From Ignavibacteria bacterium (GTDB lineage Bacteria; Bacteroidota; Ignavibacteria; Kapaibacteriales; UBA2268), in the NCBI GenBank assembly GCA_026417135.1, contig JAOADV010000003.1, forward strand, positions 152,288-216,287: a stretch of DNA of 64,000 nt, given 5' to 3'. Position numbers and translations under genes: made by a program. Positions 28,888-38,502 of the stretch are shown piece after piece; positions within the stretch are counted from its first letter, which is position 1, and each line of letters opens with the position of its first letter. Below the pieces are notes generated by a model that saw nothing but the letters and a program-made list of their open reading frames with translations, searched no databases and was not told where the DNA came from.

Positions 28888-29550
28888 ATGTTGCTATCAG
28901 AATTCTGGACAATTTTGTCGGCGAATGGAATAATTTTGGACGAACAACAGTTGCGTTCCATCGAGCGTTACGAAAAAGAACTATCCTATTGGAACGAAAA
29001 GGTTAACCTAATTTCCAGAAAAGATAGCAACAATATACTCGAAAACCACATCCTTCATTCTCTAACCATTCTAAAATATGTTAGCTTACCCCACAAAGCG
29101 AGAGCTATCGATGTCGGAACCGGAGGCGGTTTGCCGGGAATACCTTTAAAAATCGCAAGACCCGATGTATTTATGACACTTATTGATTCTATCAGTAAAA
29201 AAATAAAAATCACAAGTTTCCTCGCCAAACACACTGGTTTAAGAAATATTGATGCAATATGTATGCGCGCAGAAGATTTCGCGAAAGACAAAAATAATTA
29301 TGCCAAGTTCGACGTTGTATTTGCAAGGGCTGTTGCAAAAATTGGTACTGTCGCCTCGTGGGTCAAAAACTTGCTGAAATCAGAAGGGAAAATGGTATTT
29401 TTGAAAGGTGGAGATTTAACAGAAGAAATTCGTTCGGCAAACAAATTATTCAAAAATTTGAAATTTGAAGAACATTTAATTGATTTGGTTGGATATGAAA
29501 AATTTAAAAAGGATGAAAAGAAAATCGTCGTATGCTATTTTCAAAACTAA
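28888..29550 (+). CDS. rsmG: 16S rRNA (guanine-N7)-methyltransferase RsmG
   Basis: Methylates G527 (E. coli numbering) of 16S rRNA. The 220-residue protein has the RsmG signatures YWNEKVNLISRKD and the SAM-binding AIDVGTGGGLPGIPLKI, plus DVVFARAVAKIGT. No mnmG gene, its common partner, is adjacent. Its 3' end overlaps the N-terminal codons of the DUF4159 gene in another frame by tens of nucleotides. Confidence 0.93.
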   Translation: MLLSEFWTILSANGIILDEQQLRSIERYEKELSYWNEKVNLISRKDSNNILENHILHSLTILKYVSLPHKARAIDVGTGGGLPGIPLKIARPDVFMTLIDSISKKIKITSFLAKHTGLRNIDAICMRAEDFAKDKNNYAKFDVVFARAVAKIGTVASWVKNLLKSEGKMVFLKGGDLTEEIRSANKLFKNLKFEEHLIDLVGYEKFKKDEKKIVVCYFQN

Positions 29551-30223
29551 ACTGGTTTTGGGAGTACTTTTAGTTAATTTCTTATTTCTAACTCCAGCTC
29601 AAATTTTTCCACAAAAGCAAAGTTTAGGGAGCAAGCTAAAAATTGCCCGTGTTAAATACTCTGGTGGTGGGGATTGGTATAACGACCCATCCAGTGAAAT
29701 AAATTTACTTAAATATATTCAAAAACATACAAATATCCCCGTTGAACCAGTTTATGAATGGGTCGACCTTGCAAGCCAAAACATTTTTTCTTATCCAATC
29801 TTATATTTAACTGGCCACGGAAATGTCAATTTTACAGAAAGAGAAGTCGAAAACCTAAGAACATACTTAGAAAACGGTGGTTTTCTATATATCGACGATG
29901 ATTATGGTTTAGATAAGTTTATTCGTCGAGAAATGAAAAAAGTTTTTCCAGACCGAGAATTTGCCGAGCTACCCTTCGACCATCCAATATATTCAATTCA
30001 TTTCAAATTCGAACGTGGCTTACCAAAAATTCACGAACACGATAACAAACCACCAGCTGGCTATGGTATTTTCCACCAAGGAAGACTATGCGTATTCTAT
30101 ACATACGAAACCAATCTTGGCGATGGTTGGGCAGACCCCGAAATACATAAAGACCCTCCCGAATTGCGTGAAAAAGCATTCCAAATGGGAACGAATATTG
30201 TAATTTATGCTTTAACAAATTAG
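29495..30223 (+). CDS. DUF4159-family exported protein
   Basis: Function unknown; the family is common in Bacteroidota and often neighbours MoxR/DUF58-type genes. I start at the ATG giving MKNLKRMKRK (29513 is an equal alternative), with a hydrophobic stretch LVLGVLLVNFLFLTPAQIF that looks like a signal peptide or anchor. The remaining part resembles a glutamine-amidotransferase-like fold: PILYLTGHGNVNF, LENGGFLYIDDDYGLD and ELPFDHPIYSI. It overlaps rsmG and is followed 7 nt later by the DUF4175 gene, suggesting a functional pair. Confidence 0.8.
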   Translation: MKNLKRMKRKSSYAIFKTKLVLGVLLVNFLFLTPAQIFPQKQSLGSKLKIARVKYSGGGDWYNDPSSEINLLKYIQKHTNIPVEPVYEWVDLASQNIFSYPILYLTGHGNVNFTEREVENLRTYLENGGFLYIDDDYGLDKFIRREMKKVFPDREFAELPFDHPIYSIHFKFERGLPKIHEHDNKPPAGYGIFHQGRLCVFYTYETNLGDGWADPEIHKDPPELREKAFQMGTNIVIYALTN

Positions 30224-30230
30224 GTGAATT

Positions 30231-33200
30231 ATGGAAAGCACACTCAACAAAAAATACAAAACATTAATAAAAAAACTAAAAATAACTAGGATTTACCAAT
30301 ACTTAACCGACATCTCAATTTCTTTTTTTGATTCATTATTTTTTGCCATTATCACTGCATTTATTCTGACACTCGTTGAATACTTTTTCAATGGAGACAA
30401 AACTTTTCGGCTTGCTTTATTTGTCTCATTATTTGCTGTTTGGGGATTTACCTTTCTTGGTATCTCCTTCCCAACACTAATAAAAATTTTTTCTACAAAT
30501 AAAAGAACCAGCCTGGACAGGTTAGCTTTCGAAATTGGACAAAGATATGATAATATAAAAGATAAACTTTCCAACTCTTTACAATTATTCGAAGGGTTAC
30601 AAAAAAGCCAAGGTGTTTCGAGAACTTTTATCGAAAAAGCATTCGAAAAATCTTACGAAGAATCGAACAAATTAGATTTTTCAGTTATTGTAAGAAAAAA
30701 AGACTTCCAAAAATCATTGATTAGGTCTTTAAGTGCATTACTTGCATTTTTTTTAATTTACTTCACTTTCTCGAGCTTCGGATTTGCGTTCGACCGTATA
30801 GTTAATTACCACAAATCATTCGTTCCACCGCCACCATTCTCCTTAATTATTTACCCAAAATTCGAAACAGTCCGAAAGGGAGATAATGTTAGAATTTCCG
30901 TCAAGGCGACTGGTACTCCCCCAAAAAACATCCGACTTATGATAAAGGAAATCCAACAAAAAGATTACGAACCAATACCATTGACAACTGATTCTGGCAA
31001 TGTTTTTACCTATCAGCTTCCATCAATCAAAACATCTATCAAATTTTTTGGTGAAGCTGATTGGATAAATGAAGTTGTTACATCAGATATCGGAGAAATT
31101 GCAGTAATCGACTATCCGCTTGTTATCTCGTTGAATGGAAACATTTTCTATCCCAGTTATACAAACAAACCACCTGTCTCATTTACAGAACAAAACGCAG
31201 ATTTAAGTGTCCTCAAAGGTTCACGTATAGGAATTTCAGCTCTTTTCAACAAAAAAATCAAAGAGGCAAGGGTAGTTTACATTAAAGAAACTAAAATCGA
31301 CCCGGAAACTGTAAACTCAAAAATCGATACTTTCTATGTTAATATGAATGTTAATGATAAAGTTGCCGTTGGGTCATTTATCGCCTCGCACAATGGAAGC
31401 TACTTTATACAAGTTGTCGATTACGATAACCTCTCCATTATCAACCCTTTAGAGCATAAAATAATTGTCAACAACGATGAATATCCAGAAGTTAAACTCC
31501 TTGAACCAGAAACCGATGTGAAAGTATCCGAAGGGGCAATACTTCCATTAATGGCATACATATACGACGATTTCGGATTTTCTGGCCTATATTTAAAGTA
31601 TAGGCTTTCCAAATCCGACTACAGCCAAGGATGGAAAAACTTTAAAACCAAGCAATTACCATTACAAAATGATAAGAACGAATCTTATGTGCCATACATC
31701 TGGGATTTGAATGAGTTAAACATTTCACCTTCCGATGAATACGAATTCTACCTCGAAATTTTCGATAACGACAAAATTACAGGTCCAAAATCTGCTAAAA
31801 CACAAATACTAAGAGTAAGGCTACCCTCGCTCGAAGAAGCACTTGCCGAAGCCACAAGTTCCCAGCAATCTATATCTAAAGAATTAGAAAAGGCTTTAAA
31901 GCAAGCCAACGAAGTAAAACAAGAAATGGAGCAAATCCAAAGGGAATTGAAACAAGAACGAAAGTCTGAATTCGACTGGAACGAAAAAAAGAGAGTAGAA
32001 TCACTTTTAAACAAGCAGAAAGAACTGAGTTCAAAATTATCCGAAGTGCAGAAAAATTTAGAAGAACTAACAAATAAGATGGCTGAACAAAATCTTCTTT
32101 CTCCCGAAACACTTCAAAAATACATTGAATTGAAGAAACTACTTCAAGAAGTAAATTCACCAGAGTTGAGAAAACTTCAGCAAGAACTTGAAAGAGCACT
32201 TCAAAGATTATCTCCCGAAGAAATAAAGAAAGCACTCGAAAACTATAAATTCGACGAGGAGCAATTCCGAAAGAACTTAGAGAGAACAATAAAAATCTTA
32301 AAACGGCTACAAGCAGAACAAAAAGCTGATGCACTTTACAAAAAAGCAGAGGAACTCTTCCAAAAACAAGAAGAGTTGCAGAAACAAGTTCAAAATTCCA
32401 ATCCAGAAGACCAAACACTTCGAAATGAATTATCGAAAAAACAAGACCAACTACAAAAGGAGCTACAAACAATAGATAAAGAACTAAAAAACTTAGAAGA
32501 GCTTATGAAAGAATTTGGTGCGGAAATGCCTTTGGAAATGTTAAAAGAAGCTATGCAACAACTTGATGCAGACGCAACAAACTCGGATATGCAAGAAGCA
32601 GAAAATTCCCTTCAATCTGGCAATTTTAACAAAGCTCAAAACTTTCAAGAAAGAGCCAAAAAGAGGCTCCAAAAATTCGCACAAGGAATGAAAAAAGTCA
32701 AAGATGAAATTTCTAATAGAGTTACAAAAGAAGCGATAAAAAAGATGCAGAAAGCATTAAATGATATATTGACAATTATTGATGAACAAGTAAATTTGAA
32801 AAAAAATACAAGTCGGACCGACTATCAATCTGCAAAGTTTCCAGAACTTGCTCGTTCACAAACCCAACTAACTGAATCTCTTATCGACTTAGCTAATTCA
32901 CTTTTCGAGTTGTCTTTAAAATCCTTTTCTGTAACTCCAGATATGGGGCGTTCGCTTGGGGAAGCCCTAAACTCGATGCAATCTGCAGTTGAAAGCTTGG
33001 CAGAAAGAAATCTACATTCAGCTCAACAATACCAAGACCAAGCTCTTAAATCTCTAAATAATACTGCTATGCAAATCCAATCGATGCTTTCCCAAATGCA
33101 AAATTCAGATGCTTGCGAAAATCCCAGTGGTATGGGGTCTGGAGGCAAAGGAAACTCATTTAATTTTATGCAGAGATTACAAGAAATTGCATCGACACAG

Positions 33201-33722
33201 CAAATGATTAATCAAATGGCACAGCAATTAGCCAATCAGAACCAAGGACAATTATCCCAAGAGCAACAAGCTCAGTTAGCACGTCTTGTAGCCGACCAAG
33301 GGCGTGCACAAAAAGCGCTCGAAGAGTTGGCAAATGAACAAAAGAAATTTACGCAACGGGACCCAAGAATATTAGGTAATCTAAACAAAATTCTACAAGA
33401 GATGCAAGAAGTTGTTTCCGATTTGCAAAGCGGGAACATCAACCCAGAAACACTTAAGAAACAAGAAAGAATTCTTTCCCGTTTACTTGATGCAACTAAA
33501 TCAGTTTACGAAAGAGATTTCGAAGAAAGACGTGAATCCAGACCCGGGAAAGAATTGCCAAAGGACCCACCTCCGGCATTAGACATTCGAGCACTGACCC
33601 CAAAAACCTTTCAACAGTTTATGAATGAAATACGATTAAAATATTCCAAAGACTTCGAAGAAATTATTCGCAATTATTTCCTATTAATTCAAAGCAACAA
33701 TCTAGTCCCGAACCGTTACTAA
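30231..33722 (+). CDS. DUF4175-like membrane protein with long coiled coil
   Basis: A 1163-residue inner-membrane protein of unknown function. Hydrophobic segments lie near 31-51, 61-83 and 164-184. A periplasmic beta-rich region follows (about 200-540; VKATGTPPKNIRL, SEGAILPLMAYIYDDFGFSGLYLKYRL), then from about 545 to 1080 an extended Gln/Glu/Lys-rich coiled coil. The N-terminal topology and AEQKADALYKKAEEL-type repeats match the DUF4175 proteins that accompany DUF4159 genes. AGGTG precedes the ATG. The antisense ORF at 31876-32472 is a composition artefact of the coiled coil. Confidence 0.75.
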   Translation: MESTLNKKYKTLIKKLKITRIYQYLTDISISFFDSLFFAIITAFILTLVEYFFNGDKTFRLALFVSLFAVWGFTFLGISFPTLIKIFSTNKRTSLDRLAFEIGQRYDNIKDKLSNSLQLFEGLQKSQGVSRTFIEKAFEKSYEESNKLDFSVIVRKKDFQKSLIRSLSALLAFFLIYFTFSSFGFAFDRIVNYHKSFVPPPPFSLIIYPKFETVRKGDNVRISVKATGTPPKNIRLMIKEIQQKDYEPIPLTTDSGNVFTYQLPSIKTSIKFFGEADWINEVVTSDIGEIAVIDYPLVISLNGNIFYPSYTNKPPVSFTEQNADLSVLKGSRIGISALFNKKIKEARVVYIKETKIDPETVNSKIDTFYVNMNVNDKVAVGSFIASHNGSYFIQVVDYDNLSIINPLEHKIIVNNDEYPEVKLLEPETDVKVSEGAILPLMAYIYDDFGFSGLYLKYRLSKSDYSQGWKNFKTKQLPLQNDKNESYVPYIWDLNELNISPSDEYEFYLEIFDNDKITGPKSAKTQILRVRLPSLEEALAEATSSQQSISKELEKALKQANEVKQEMEQIQRELKQERKSEFDWNEKKRVESLLNKQKELSSKLSEVQKNLEELTNKMAEQNLLSPETLQKYIELKKLLQEVNSPELRKLQQELERALQRLSPEEIKKALENYKFDEEQFRKNLERTIKILKRLQAEQKADALYKKAEELFQKQEELQKQVQNSNPEDQTLRNELSKKQDQLQKELQTIDKELKNLEELMKEFGAEMPLEMLKEAMQQLDADATNSDMQEAENSLQSGNFNKAQNFQERAKKRLQKFAQGMKKVKDEISNRVTKEAIKKMQKALNDILTIIDEQVNLKKNTSRTDYQSAKFPELARSQTQLTESLIDLANSLFELSLKSFSVTPDMGRSLGEALNSMQSAVESLAERNLHSAQQYQDQALKSLNNTAMQIQSMLSQMQNSDACENPSGMGSGGKGNSFNFMQRLQEIASTQQMINQMAQQLANQNQGQLSQEQQAQLARLVADQGRAQKALEELANEQKKFTQRDPRILGNLNKILQEMQEVVSDLQSGNINPETLKKQERILSRLLDATKSVYERDFEERRESRPGKELPKDPPPALDIRALTPKTFQQFMNEIRLKYSKDFEEIIRNYFLLIQSNNLVPNRY

Positions 33723-33723
33723 G

Positions 33724-34458
33724 ATGGTATTATCAAAAGACAACGCAAAGGATTTCCCTATTTGGCTCGATAAAGTAAAGGCCGAAGGAGGTATTCTTCT
33801 TGTTGACAAACCAGAAAAATGGACTTCCTTCGATGTGGTAAAAAAGATTAGGAATTTAATCCAGGCAAAAAAGGTAGGACATACGGGCACACTCGACCCT
33901 TTTGCAACAGGTTTGTTAATTCTTTTGTTCAATAATTTCACAAAGTTTCAAAACCAATACCAAAATCTCCCGAAAACTTACTTTGCTACAATAAAGTTGG
34001 GAGCCACAACCGAAACCTACGATGTAACCGCCCCCGAAGAAAACCCCAAAGATATATCTTCGTTGAACAACGAAACAGTCATAAATGTAATAAAAAGCTT
34101 TGTGGGGATAAGGGAACAAAAACCACCTATCTTTTCGGCAAAAAAATATAACGGAGAAAGACTTTACAAACTTGCACGAAAAAAACTATTTGTCGAAATA
34201 CAACCTACTATTATAGAAATATTCAAAATAGAAAAAATTAACATAAGCTTTCCTTATGTATCTTTCATTATAGAATGCTCAAAAGGTACATATATTCGGT
34301 CTCTTGCTCACGATATAGGAGTAGAATTAGGTGTAGGTGCATATTTAAGCAGTTTAAGGAGATTGAAAATTGGTGGATTCATAGTCGAAAAGGCACTTAG
34401 TATTAAGGATTTTGAAAAATGTCTAAATTTCGTAGGAAAAAATTATGAAAATTTATAA
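33724..34458 (+). CDS. truB: tRNA pseudouridine(55) synthase
   Basis: Converts U55 in the T-loop of most tRNAs to pseudouridine. The catalytic Asp lies in KKVGHTGTLDPFATGLL, with LVDKPEKWTSFDVV upstream and SKGTYIRSLAHDIG later. At 244 residues it is the short form lacking most of the C-terminal PUA domain. It overlaps ribF by 14 nt in the familiar truB-ribF-rpsO-pnp order, which suggests coupled expression. Confidence 0.95.
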   Translation: MVLSKDNAKDFPIWLDKVKAEGGILLVDKPEKWTSFDVVKKIRNLIQAKKVGHTGTLDPFATGLLILLFNNFTKFQNQYQNLPKTYFATIKLGATTETYDVTAPEENPKDISSLNNETVINVIKSFVGIREQKPPIFSAKKYNGERLYKLARKKLFVEIQPTIIEIFKIEKINISFPYVSFIIECSKGTYIRSLAHDIGVELGVGAYLSSLRRLKIGGFIVEKALSIKDFEKCLNFVGKNYENL

Positions 34459-35398
34459 TAGTTTTTCCGAAATAGAACGCAGCGATAATCATATAATCAC
34501 TGTTGGAACTTTCGATGGCGTCCACCTTGGACATCAACAAATTCTGAAAAGATTAAAAGAAGTTTCAATGCTTGAAACTAAAATACCATTAGTTATAACA
34601 TTCCACCCACATCCGCAATTCGTTATCCAACGGCAAGATAAACTTCCACTCCAACTTTTGAACACAATCGAAGAAAGAATAAAGCTTTTCGAACGTTTCG
34701 GAGTCGAAAATGTATTGATTGTCAACTTTACTAAAGAATTTGCCAATACCCACGCAACAGACTTTGTTGTGGAATACCTTTATAAGTTGGTAGGCTTTTC
34801 CAAAATCTTTGTCGGACACGACCACTTCTTTGGGAAAAATCGTGAAGGAAACTACGAGCTCCTAATGAAGATATCGAATGAACTTAATTTTAAAGTTGAA
34901 AGAATACCACCGTTTATTTTCGACGGTGTTACAATTTCAAGTACCAAGATTCGTAATGCAATCTCTCAGAATCAAATTGAATTGGCAAACAAGTTTCTTG
35001 GCTACGATTATTTTATTGATGGTATTGTTGTTACTGGGGATGGAAGAGGGGCAAATTTGGGCTTTCCAACTGCAAACATTAAATTTGAAGAGGCAAATAA
35101 ATTAGTACCTTCGAACGGAGTTTACTTGGTTTATTCTTTTATAGATGGAAGAAAAATTTTTGGAATGGCAAATTTAGGTTTCAGACCCACATTCTATACC
35201 GATAGAAAACGTGTACTCGAAGTTCATTATTTGAATTTCAACGGTAATCTCTACCAGAAACAAATTTCTGTCCACTTCTTAAAATTCATTCGCGAGGAAA
35301 GAAAATTCAATTCCGTCGACGATTTGCTAATCCAACTAAATAATGATAAAGAGCTTTGTCAAAAAATGATTAATATTCATAATGAAAGTACTTTATAA
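34445..35398 (+). CDS. ribF: Bifunctional riboflavin kinase / FAD synthetase
   Basis: Phosphorylates riboflavin to FMN and adenylylates FMN to FAD. The N-terminal FAD synthetase half has VGTFDGVHLGHQQIL (HxGH-like nucleotidyltransferase site) and VGHDHFFGKNREG; the C-terminal flavokinase half has GRGANLGFPTANI. Length 317 is normal. The start codon lies inside truB. No FMN riboswitch is seen, and little space exists for one. Confidence 0.95.
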   Translation: MKIYNSFSEIERSDNHIITVGTFDGVHLGHQQILKRLKEVSMLETKIPLVITFHPHPQFVIQRQDKLPLQLLNTIEERIKLFERFGVENVLIVNFTKEFANTHATDFVVEYLYKLVGFSKIFVGHDHFFGKNREGNYELLMKISNELNFKVERIPPFIFDGVTISSTKIRNAISQNQIELANKFLGYDYFIDGIVVTGDGRGANLGFPTANIKFEEANKLVPSNGVYLVYSFIDGRKIFGMANLGFRPTFYTDRKRVLEVHYLNFNGNLYQKQISVHFLKFIREERKFNSVDDLLIQLNNDKELCQKMINIHNESTL

Positions 35399-35420
35399 TT
35401 TATTTTTTCCAATTTTTTTT

Positions 35421-35428
35421 TAAGTTTG
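35421..35428 (+). promoter_or_regulatory. -7 box (TAAGTTTG) and SD for rpsO
   Basis: TAAGTTTG fits TAnnTTTG, 29 nt before the rpsO start. A GAGG Shine-Dalgarno at 35448-35451 sits 6 nt before the TTG start and decides it. No -33 match at the ideal distance. Confidence 0.38.
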
Positions 35429-35457
35429 TAAATTTAAAAATTGAAACGAGGTAAAAT

Positions 35458-35724
35458 TTGATTCTGAAAGAACAAAAAGCTGAAATAATTCAAAAGTTTG
35501 GAGGGAGCCCAACAAATACTGGTTTGACAGAAGTTCAAATTGCTCTTCTAACTGCGCGTATCCAAGATATTACCCATCATCTTAATACACATAAAAAAGA
35601 TAATCATACCCGACGAGGTTTAATCAAGTTAGTAAACAAACGGAAACGTCTTTTAAATTATTTGGCTAAAAAGGATATTGAACGATATCGAAAAATAATT
35701 TCAGTTTTAAATATCAGAAAATAA
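35458..35724 (+). CDS. rpsO: 30S ribosomal protein S15
   Basis: Binds the central domain of 16S rRNA early in 30S assembly. The 88-residue length is exact for the family, with TGLTEVQIALLTARI, HLNTHKKDNHTRRGL and VNKRKRLLNYL conserved. Translation starts at TTG; the well-spaced GAGG and the full-length N-terminus leave no better choice. It sits between ribF and pnp as in many bacteria. Confidence 0.97.
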   Translation: MILKEQKAEIIQKFGGSPTNTGLTEVQIALLTARIQDITHHLNTHKKDNHTRRGLIKLVNKRKRLLNYLAKKDIERYRKIISVLNIRK

Positions 35725-35806
35725 TCTAAAAAAATTCTTTTTGACTTCTTTGCAATAATATTCTCTACCAAATCGTTTCTATTTAATTAATTAATTTTCT
35801 TAGGAA

Positions 35807-37993
35807 ATGGAGCATAACCCTACCGAAAGTGTAGTTGTAAAAATTGATTTCGACGGGAAAGAATTAAGCTTGGAAGCAGGCAAATTCGCAAAGTTTGCAA
35901 ATGGCTCTGTGATGGTTAAATATGACCAAACAATGGTTTTGGTTACTGCCGTTGCATCCGACACGGAACGCGAGGATATAGATTTTCTTCCTTTACAAGT
36001 GGAATATCGAGAAAAAAGTTCTTCTGCTGGCAAAATACCTGGTGGGTTCATTAAACGCGAAGGTAAACCAACCGAAAGAGAAATTCTTTCTGCAAGGCTT
36101 ATAGATAGACCAATACGTCCCCTAATACCAAAGTCTTGGCGTTATGAAACGCAAATAATTGCTACAGTCTTCTCTTCGCAACCCGATATCGACCCCGATG
36201 TTCTTGGAATGATTGGTGCTTCGGCTTCATTACTTATTTCCGATATTCCTTTTAATGGTCCAATTTCAGAAGTTAGGGTAGGCAGACTGAATGGAAAATT
36301 CAAAGCTAACCCATCTATCGAAGAGCTCAAAAATTCCGATATGGATTTAACGGTTGCTGGAACAGATACATCAATAGTTATGGTCGAAGGCGAAGCCAAA
36401 GAGATTTCCGAAGAAGACTTTCTTAGCGCTCTCGAATTCGCTCACGAAAAAATTCGGATTATCAACAAACTGCAAGCCGATTTATTTGAAAAGATTCGAA
36501 AACCTAAAAGAGAGTATAAAGAAATAATCTACTCCGATGAACTTGTTAATTCCATCAAAGAAGCAATTAAAGAGGATTTAAACGAGTATATACACACTAT
36601 CACAACAAAAAAAGAAAGAAAAGACTGGCGTGAACGATTTCTTCAAAAAGCGCTTGAAATAGTTGTTGATAAATTTGGCACATTAGAAGAATATGCAAAC
36701 TTCGACTTTCAAAGGGCAGTAATCAACATAGTCAACGAAATCGAAAAAGAGGCAATGCGGAATATGATTCTCAGCGAAGGGCGCCGACTTGATGGTCGTG
36801 GACTTAAAGAAATTAGACCAATACATTGTGAAGTTGGATTACTCCCAAGAACCCACGGCTCTTCGCTCTTTACCCGTGGTGAAACACAAGCTCTTTGCAC
36901 AACGACTCTCGGAACAAAAGATGACGAGCAAATTTTAGATGGAATCTTACCAATTTTCACCTCACGATTTATGTTGCATTATAATTTTCCCCCATTTTGC
37001 ACTGGGGAAGTTGGCAAACTTACGGGAGTAAGTCGACGAGAAATTGGCCACGGTAATCTTGCCGAACGAGCCTTGAAAAATATGCTCCCAGAACAAGATG
37101 TATTCCCATACACAATTAGGGTTGTTTCCGATATTTTAGAATCCAATGGTAGTTCATCGATGGCAACTGTTTGTGCTGGTAGTCTTTCACTTTTTGATGC
37201 TGGGGTCCCTTTAAAGAAACACGTCGCTGGAATTGCAATGGGCTTAATTAAGGAAGGCGATAATGTTGCAATTCTTACCGATATTCTTGGCGACGAAGAC
37301 CATCTTGGAGATATGGATTTCAAAGTTGCTGGGACAAGAGATGGAATCACTGCTTGCCAAATGGACATTAAAATAGAAGGAATTTCTATCGATATAATGC
37401 GTCGTGCCTTAGAACAAGCTCGCGAAGCACGTATGTTCGTTTTAGACCTTATGTACAAAACAATATCCGAACCAAGACCTGATTTATCGCCCTATGCCCC
37501 AAGATATAAATTTATAAAAATTCCCACCGATATGATTGGGTTAGTCATAGGTCCGGGAGGAGAAAAAATTCGCTCCATTTCCAAAGAAACAAACACTTCG
37601 TTATTCATCGAAGAAGATGGAACTGTACAAATTGTATCTTCTAACAAAGAAGATGCTCAACGCGCCGCTGAAATGATAGAAAGTCTCGTACGGAAACCAG
37701 AAATTGGAGATGTTTACAAAGGGGAAGTCAAAGAAATTAGAGAAGGACTTGGTGCAATAGTCGAATTTTTGCCCAAAAAGACTGGCTTGCTTCATATATC
37801 TCATATTGACCACAAAAGAATTGAAAAAATTTCAGATGTCCTAAGTGTTGGCGATAAAATCGATGTAATGCTTATCGAGATGACTGGGGATGGAAAATAC
37901 AAGCTCAGCCGAAAAGCTTTGCTACCTAAACCTCAAACTCAACAAGGAGTCAAGCATTTCACCTATCCAAACAATCCCAAACCAAATCGTTAG
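35807..37993 (+). CDS. pnp: Polyribonucleotide nucleotidyltransferase (PNPase)
   Basis: Phosphorolytic 3'-5' exoribonuclease and degradosome component. The 728-residue protein shows two RNase PH domains (EREILSARLIDRPIRPL in the first; EGRRLDGRGLKEIRPI and HYNFPPFCTGEVG in the second), a helical linker, a KH domain (IGLVIGPGGEKIRSISKE, about 570-590) and a C-terminal S1 domain (GDVYKGEVKEIREGLGAIVEF). ATG start with AGGA just upstream. tRNA-Glu follows with its own promoter. Confidence 0.97.
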   Translation: MEHNPTESVVVKIDFDGKELSLEAGKFAKFANGSVMVKYDQTMVLVTAVASDTEREDIDFLPLQVEYREKSSSAGKIPGGFIKREGKPTEREILSARLIDRPIRPLIPKSWRYETQIIATVFSSQPDIDPDVLGMIGASASLLISDIPFNGPISEVRVGRLNGKFKANPSIEELKNSDMDLTVAGTDTSIVMVEGEAKEISEEDFLSALEFAHEKIRIINKLQADLFEKIRKPKREYKEIIYSDELVNSIKEAIKEDLNEYIHTITTKKERKDWRERFLQKALEIVVDKFGTLEEYANFDFQRAVINIVNEIEKEAMRNMILSEGRRLDGRGLKEIRPIHCEVGLLPRTHGSSLFTRGETQALCTTTLGTKDDEQILDGILPIFTSRFMLHYNFPPFCTGEVGKLTGVSRREIGHGNLAERALKNMLPEQDVFPYTIRVVSDILESNGSSSMATVCAGSLSLFDAGVPLKKHVAGIAMGLIKEGDNVAILTDILGDEDHLGDMDFKVAGTRDGITACQMDIKIEGISIDIMRRALEQAREARMFVLDLMYKTISEPRPDLSPYAPRYKFIKIPTDMIGLVIGPGGEKIRSISKETNTSLFIEEDGTVQIVSSNKEDAQRAAEMIESLVRKPEIGDVYKGEVKEIREGLGAIVEFLPKKTGLLHISHIDHKRIEKISDVLSVGDKIDVMLIEMTGDGKYKLSRKALLPKPQTQQGVKHFTYPNNPKPNR

Positions 37994-37998
37994 AAAGG

Positions 37999-38029
37999 TT
38001 TGAGATTTCTTTCAAAATATATAATTTTG
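37999..38029 (+). promoter_or_regulatory. -33/-7 promoter for tRNA-Glu
   Basis: TTTG (37999-38002), exactly 19 nt, TAATTTTG (38022-38029); transcription would start within a few bases of the tRNA 5' end at 38039. One of the clearest Bacteroidetes-type promoters here. Confidence 0.6.
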
Positions 38030-38038
38030 TACTTTGTT

Positions 38039-38113
38039 GGCGCATTCGTCTAGCGGTTAGGACACGGCCCTCTCAAGGCCGCGGCAGGGGTTCGATTCCC
38101 CTATGCGCTACCA
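38039..38113 (+). tRNA. tRNA-Glu (CTC)
   Basis: Cloverleaf with acceptor GGCGCAT/ATGCGCT, D-arm GTCT/GGAC, anticodon arm CGGCC-CTCTCAA-GGCCG (anticodon CTC) and T-arm AGGGG-TTCGATT-CCCCT. The start resembles bacterial tRNA-Glu. Discriminator A is at 38110 and the next three bases are CCA, so CCA appears encoded. The terminal acceptor pair is G1-U72, a wobble. The track ORF beginning at 38103 starts inside this gene, so its start is wrong. Confidence 0.92.
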
Positions 38114-38126
38114 AATTATCCATTCT

Positions 38127-38453
38127 ATGAAGGGCAATATATACGATTTAACCAACTACATTTATAACCCTTTGGAAGAACACTTCGAAGAATTGCATTC
38201 GACCAACCATTTAAAAATTGAGCGAATTATTTCGAAAGGCCACCATTCTCCCGATAATTATTGGTACGACCAGGACTTTTTTGAATGGGTTATATTACTT
38301 AAAGGAAAAGCTGTGTTAACTTTAAAAAATCCTAACGAAAGTATTGAATTAAGCGAAGGCGATTACATCTTAATTGAACCTAATCGACCTCATAGGGTTG
38401 AATCGACCGAACCAGAAAAAGAAACTTTTTGGTTAACAATATCTTTTAAATAG
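38127..38453 (+). CDS. Small cupin-domain protein
   Basis: A 108-residue single cupin of unknown ligand. I move the start to the ATG giving MKGNIYDLT, outside the tRNA. The conserved double-stranded beta-helix pattern is visible: FEWVILLKGKAVLTLK in the first half and LSEGDYILIEPNRPHRVEST (the G-D-x-x-x-I-P-x-x-x-x-H motif) in the second. Only part of the usual metal-binding His set is obvious. It lies 14 nt after tRNA-Glu and is probably read from that promoter. Confidence 0.75.
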   Translation: MKGNIYDLTNYIYNPLEEHFEELHSTNHLKIERIISKGHHSPDNYWYDQDFFEWVILLKGKAVLTLKNPNESIELSEGDYILIEPNRPHRVESTEPEKETFWLTISFK

Positions 38454-38502
38454 AGGTAAATAAAAGTAATTTTCAAAAAGTGAAATCGTATTCGATTTAT
38501 TG

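Noticed and set aside
31876-32472. 198-aa antisense ORF
   Set aside because: Opposite strand of the DUF4175 coiled coil; Leu/Phe/Val-rich product is the expected antisense of Glu/Lys/Gln codons.
36979-37458. 159-aa antisense ORF
   Set aside because: Lies fully inside pnp, with no recognisable protein features.
38103-38126. Cupin start inside tRNA-Glu
   Set aside because: The tRNA folds fully through this region; the internal ATG at 38127 gives a normal cupin.
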